A stretch of 7,534 nt of DNA from Burkholderiales bacterium. Lineage in GTDB: Bacteria > Pseudomonadota > Gammaproteobacteria > Burkholderiales > Casimicrobiaceae. The position numbers were made by a program, and so were the translations under genes. Below the pieces are notes generated by a model. That model worked only from the letters and a program-made list of their open reading frames with translations. It was not told where the DNA came from and searched no databases. How positions within the stretch are numbered: position 1 is the first letter of the stretch; the number at the start of each line of letters is the position of its first letter. This document shows, piece after piece, positions 5,517 to 7,534 of the stretch. Where the stretch lies: the NCBI GenBank assembly GCA_031275075.1, contig JAISPI010000185.1:1-7534 (forward strand). The letters are read 5' to 3'.

Positions 5517-5544
5517 GAACGGCAATCCCCGCGAAGGCTCCCTT

Positions 5545-6264
5545 TCAGTGGCAGTCCATTTCGGCGGGTGTTTCCGGGTTGAGATCGGGCGGTGCCTTCG
5601 TGTATTGATGAAACAGCATCCAGACCGCCAGCACCGCGATGGCGATTCCGGCCAGACGTTTCAGCCAGATGTTTTGCAACCAACGGCTCAGGCCGCTTGC
5701 GACCAGACCGATTGCTGTCAGTGCCGGAAGGGTGCCGAGTCCGAATGCCAGCATCAGCGCGCCGCCTTCGATAGCGCCGCCGGCAGCAAGGCTGGCGGCC
5801 AATGCGGCGTAAACCATGCCGCACGGGATGAAGCCCCAAAGGGCGCCCAGTGCCAACGCGCCGGGAAGGTGTTTCACCGGCAGTAAACGGCGAGCAAGCG
5901 GCTGGAGTTTCTGCCAGAAGCGGCCACCCAAACGTTCGAGTGGCGCCAACGCGTCGTACACGCCGCTGACTTGCAGCGCGATCAACAGCATGATGATGGC
6001 GGCGAGGATGGTCAGCAGTTGTTGCGCTTGAAACAGGGTGCCGGTACGCTGTGCCAGCCAGAAGCCAAGCGCGCCGAAGAGGATTCCCATCAGGGTGTAC
6101 GTTGCAATCCGGCCAAGGTTGTAGCCGATGATCAACAGCCAGCGGCGGGAAGAATTGAGTGTCAGCGCCGCCATGATCGGCGAGCACATGAACAGGCAAT
6201 GGGCGCCGCTGCCGACGAGCCCCATCAGAAAAAGCGCGATGATTGGCGGAAGAGAAGAATGCAT
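5545..6264 (-). CDS. TauE/SafE-type (DsbD_2/UreH-like) integral membrane protein
   Basis: I chose the ATG at 6264 (239 residues), with GGGG eight to eleven bases upstream. The frame opens at a TTG four codons earlier. About six membrane segments are visible, near residues 5-25, 42-70, 80-102, 135-160, 167-190 and 203-218. The first contains GSGAHCLFMCSPI (Cys23, Cys27) and the fourth WGFIPCGMVYAAL (Cys148), corresponding to the paired HC-x-x-MC and PCG motifs of inner-membrane proteins annotated as sulfite exporter TauE/SafE, urease accessory UreH-like or cytochrome-c biogenesis-type. These are thought to move electrons or metal ions; the true substrate is unknown. The family's usual GMCGG reads FMCSP here. 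The gene lies 51 bases after merR on the same strand with no clear terminator between, so co-transcription with pheT-ihfA-merR is possible. The short hydrophilic tail ends in Cys-His. Confidence 0.85.
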   Translation of the reverse strand: MHSSLPPIIALFLMGLVGSGAHCLFMCSPIMAALTLNSSRRWLLIIGYNLGRIATYTLMGILFGALGFWLAQRTGTLFQAQQLLTILAAIIMLLIALQVSGVYDALAPLERLGGRFWQKLQPLARRLLPVKHLPGALALGALWGFIPCGMVYAALAASLAAGGAIEGGALMLAFGLGTLPALTAIGLVASGLSRWLQNIWLKRLAGIAIAVLAVWMLFHQYTKAPPDLNPETPAEMDCH

Positions 6265-6315
6265 GGAGTACCCCAATCCCGGGTGAGCGGGAAGTTTAAA
6301 ATAATTTTATATAAA

Positions 6316-6741
6316 TCAACGTCTTTTTTTTAATATCTCAAGTATTTCACGGAGTTCGTCGTGTAGTTTTATTGGGGCGAGCGGTGCCTTGGCCGACGGC
6401 GTCAACGTGGAGACGGAAGGTTTGTTGTTGACACCACCAGTGTTGGGCGATGCGGTTTTTTCTGTTGCCACGATGTCTTCGAGTTGGTGGCGAGCGCCGC
6501 TGATGGTGAAGCCCTGATCGTAGAGCAGGCCACGGATACGGCGGATCAGCAGGACTTCGTGATGTTGGTAATACCGCCGGTTGCCACGCCGTTTCAGCGG
6601 TTTCAGTTGCGAAAATTCTTGCTCCCAGTAACGCAGTACATGCGGTTTGACCGCACACAGTTCACTTACTTCACCGATCGTAAAGTAACGCTTGGCGGGA
6701 ATTGGCGGCAGTTCAGGCGCGGGATGTGGCGTTCCGAGCAT
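6316..6741 (-). CDS. MerR-family transcriptional regulator downstream of ihfA
   Basis: This 141-residue protein has an N-terminal MerR winged helix-turn-helix: YFTIGEVSELCAVKPHVLRYWEQEF (19-43) followed by the wing LKPLKRRGNRRYYQHHEV. A single long helix follows to ~90 (LLIRRIRGLLYDQGFTISGARHQLE). The remainder is a Pro/Ser/Thr/Ala-rich linker and a basic C-terminal helix (LHDELREILEILKKRR). There is no Cys cluster of the metal-sensing type and no effector-binding domain. This short MerR-like protein is typically found directly after ihfA in betaproteobacteria, and its target is not known to me. The ATG lies within ihfA (29-base overlap) with GAGG about eight bases upstream. The last codons contain a run of eight A on the coding strand, so slippage there would change only the final residues. 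Confidence 0.9.
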   Translation of the reverse strand: MLGTPHPAPELPPIPAKRYFTIGEVSELCAVKPHVLRYWEQEFSQLKPLKRRGNRRYYQHHEVLLIRRIRGLLYDQGFTISGARHQLEDIVATEKTASPNTGGVNNKPSVSTLTPSAKAPLAPIKLHDELREILEILKKRR

Positions 6742-7030
6742 TGGCTGCCTCGTCGACCATGGCTTTGAGTTTTTGGCTGGCGTGGAAAGTCACGACCCGC
6801 CGCGCTGAGATGGGAATGTCGATACCTGTTTTCGGATTGCGGCCTGGTCGCTGTGCTTTTTCGCGTAACTGGAAATTACCGAAACCGGACAGTTTGACGG
6901 TATCGCCTTTTTCGAGCGACAGCCGAATTTCTTCAAAAAAACGTTCGACCATATCTTTGGCCTCACGTTTGTTAAGCCCCAGTTGCTCGAAGAGCAGTTC
7001 GGTCAATTCGGCTTTGGTAAGCGTCGACAT
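6713..7030 (-). CDS. ihfA: Integration host factor, alpha subunit
   Basis: This 105-residue HU/IHF-fold protein reads TLTKAELTELLFEQLGLNKREAKDMVERFFEEI (helical N-terminal half), then VKLSGFGNFQLREKAQRPGRNPKTG with the intercalating-loop Pro66, and IPISARRVVTFHASQKLK. The NPKTG-I-D-I-PI-x-ARRVV-x-F signature and its place behind pheT identify the alpha subunit, which pairs with IhfB to bend DNA at recombination, replication and promoter sites. AAGGAT stands about seven bases before the ATG. It follows pheT by 21 bases and overlaps merR by 29 bases, so the three are almost certainly one transcript. The C-terminal tail (DEAANARNATSRA) is slightly longer than in E. coli, as is usual in this class. 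Confidence 0.96.
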   Translation of the reverse strand: MSTLTKAELTELLFEQLGLNKREAKDMVERFFEEIRLSLEKGDTVKLSGFGNFQLREKAQRPGRNPKTGIDIPISARRVVTFHASQKLKAMVDEAANARNATSRA

Positions 7031-7051
7031 ACAAATCCTTACAACAAATTC

Positions 7052-7534
7052 TTAAGAACGAAGACGCGCGCCGTGGTCGTTTTCCAGTGCAGCGTAAAAC
7101 ATTTTCAGCGTTGCGTCGATATCGTTATCTGTCAAAGTACGTTGAGTATCTCGCATAAGCATAAGAATCGCAACGTTTTTTTTACCGGAGGGTAAATTGG
7201 AGCCTTGATAGACATCAAAAAGATGTATGTCTTCGAGATGGGGCGGGCGAATCTTTTCCAAAGTATTAAGCAGCGCTTGTGCCGGAACATCGACGTCAAC
7301 GATGACGGCCAGATCGCGTCGTGCTATCGGTTGCCGCGAAATCGGCTTGGCTTTCGGCAAAGCCTGTTCACGCAGCGCTTCGCAGTCGAGTTCGAAAACC
7401 ACCGGCGCTCGCGGGAATTCCAGATGCCGAACGAGTCGCGGGTGTAATTCGCCAAGCCAACCGATGGGCTGATTGTCGAGCAGCACACGGGCAGCGCGGC
7501 GCGGATGCAGCGCCGGAGGCAGGTCATCTTTGGC
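7052..7534 (-). CDS. pheT: Phenylalanyl-tRNA synthetase beta subunit (C-terminal part)
   Basis: The frame is open from the window edge (7534) to TAA at 7052-7054 and gives the last 160 residues. Residues ~1-50 (ALHPRRAARVLLDNQPIGWLGELHPR) are the B-domain/catalytic-like segment seen before the terminal domain of PheT. Residues ~67-160 form the FDX-ACB anticodon-binding domain, with RQPIARRDLAVIVD, LFDVYQG, KKNVAI and a TLTDNDID segment near the end. With PheS it charges tRNA-Phe as an alpha2-beta2 enzyme. The apparent internal GTG at 7484-7486 is not a start, because the protein similarity continues unbroken to the edge. The 5' part lies outside the window. Confidence 0.95.
   Translation of the reverse strand, partial: AKDDLPPALHPRRAARVLLDNQPIGWLGELHPRLVRHLEFPRAPVVFELDCEALREQALPKAKPISRQPIARRDLAVIVDVDVPAQALLNTLEKIRPPHLEDIHLFDVYQGSNLPSGKKNVAILMLMRDTQRTLTDNDIDATLKMFYAALENDHGARLRS

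Noticed and set aside
5504..6199. 231-residue minus-strand frame overlapping the membrane-protein gene
   Set aside because: It is rich in Arg, His and Pro as expected from an out-of-frame reading of GC-rich DNA, whereas the other frame gives a coherent six-segment membrane protein.
6265..6315. tRNA-Pro gene often found after merR in this gene order
   Set aside because: The 51-base gap is too short and contains no cloverleaf or T-loop consensus.
6314..6326. Near match to an IHF binding site near the merR stop
   Set aside because: It misses the final conserved base and is inside the gene end; a single degenerate match is expected by chance.
6324..6331. Run of eight T (eight A on the coding strand) at the merR end as a phase-variation or frameshift site
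   Set aside because: Slippage would alter only the last two or three residues and add a short tail, and there is no stimulatory structure, so no functional consequence is apparent.

Overview
The window reads as ordinary chromosome of a betaproteobacterium, probably from the Nitrosomonadales/Gallionella-Nitrosomonas side of the class. This placement rests on recalled family resemblance (NrdB C-terminus, the pheT-ihfA-merR gene order, ThiE and ThiM sequence type), not on a search. No rRNA, tRNA, CRISPR array, transposase or phage gene is visible.

Layout from left to right. The 3' end of nrdB (class Ia ribonucleotide reductase small subunit, + strand) ends at 156. It is followed by a 216-base gap that carries two C/T-rich hairpin repeats. 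Next come two overlapping minus-strand genes of visibly lower GC. The first in transcription order (2056 to 1340) encodes a protein made of two copies of a ~90-residue domain joined by a Lys/Glu-rich linker. The second (1347 to 373) encodes a PD-(D/E)XK nuclease-like protein with a C-terminal DUF5655 domain. A well-formed sigma70 promoter sits so close to the first gene that its mRNA may be almost leaderless. A DUF2461 gene runs divergently at 2135-2809.

The centre is a thiamin salvage locus on the + strand: promoter, TPP riboswitch (2979-3067), a possible ribosome-binding-site-masking hairpin, thiM, thiE (ATGA overlap), a 57-base near-perfect inverted repeat, then thiD. ThiM phosphorylates the thiazole alcohol, ThiD phosphorylates the pyrimidine twice, and ThiE joins the two to thiamin phosphate. 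No de novo genes (thiC, thiG) lie in the window. ThiE has unusual residues at two normally conserved positions (Ile49 and Ser177).

The right part is on the minus strand. Read in transcription order it is pheT (3' end), ihfA, a MerR-type regulator overlapping ihfA by 29 bases, and a TauE/SafE-type membrane protein that converges on thiD with only 28 bases between stops.

The most unusual items are the low-GC duplicated-domain/nuclease pair with its near-leaderless promoter, and the altered active-site residues of ThiE. I did not find convincing evidence of a wholly new multi-gene system. The two-gene pair at 373-2056 is the best candidate for undescribed biology.
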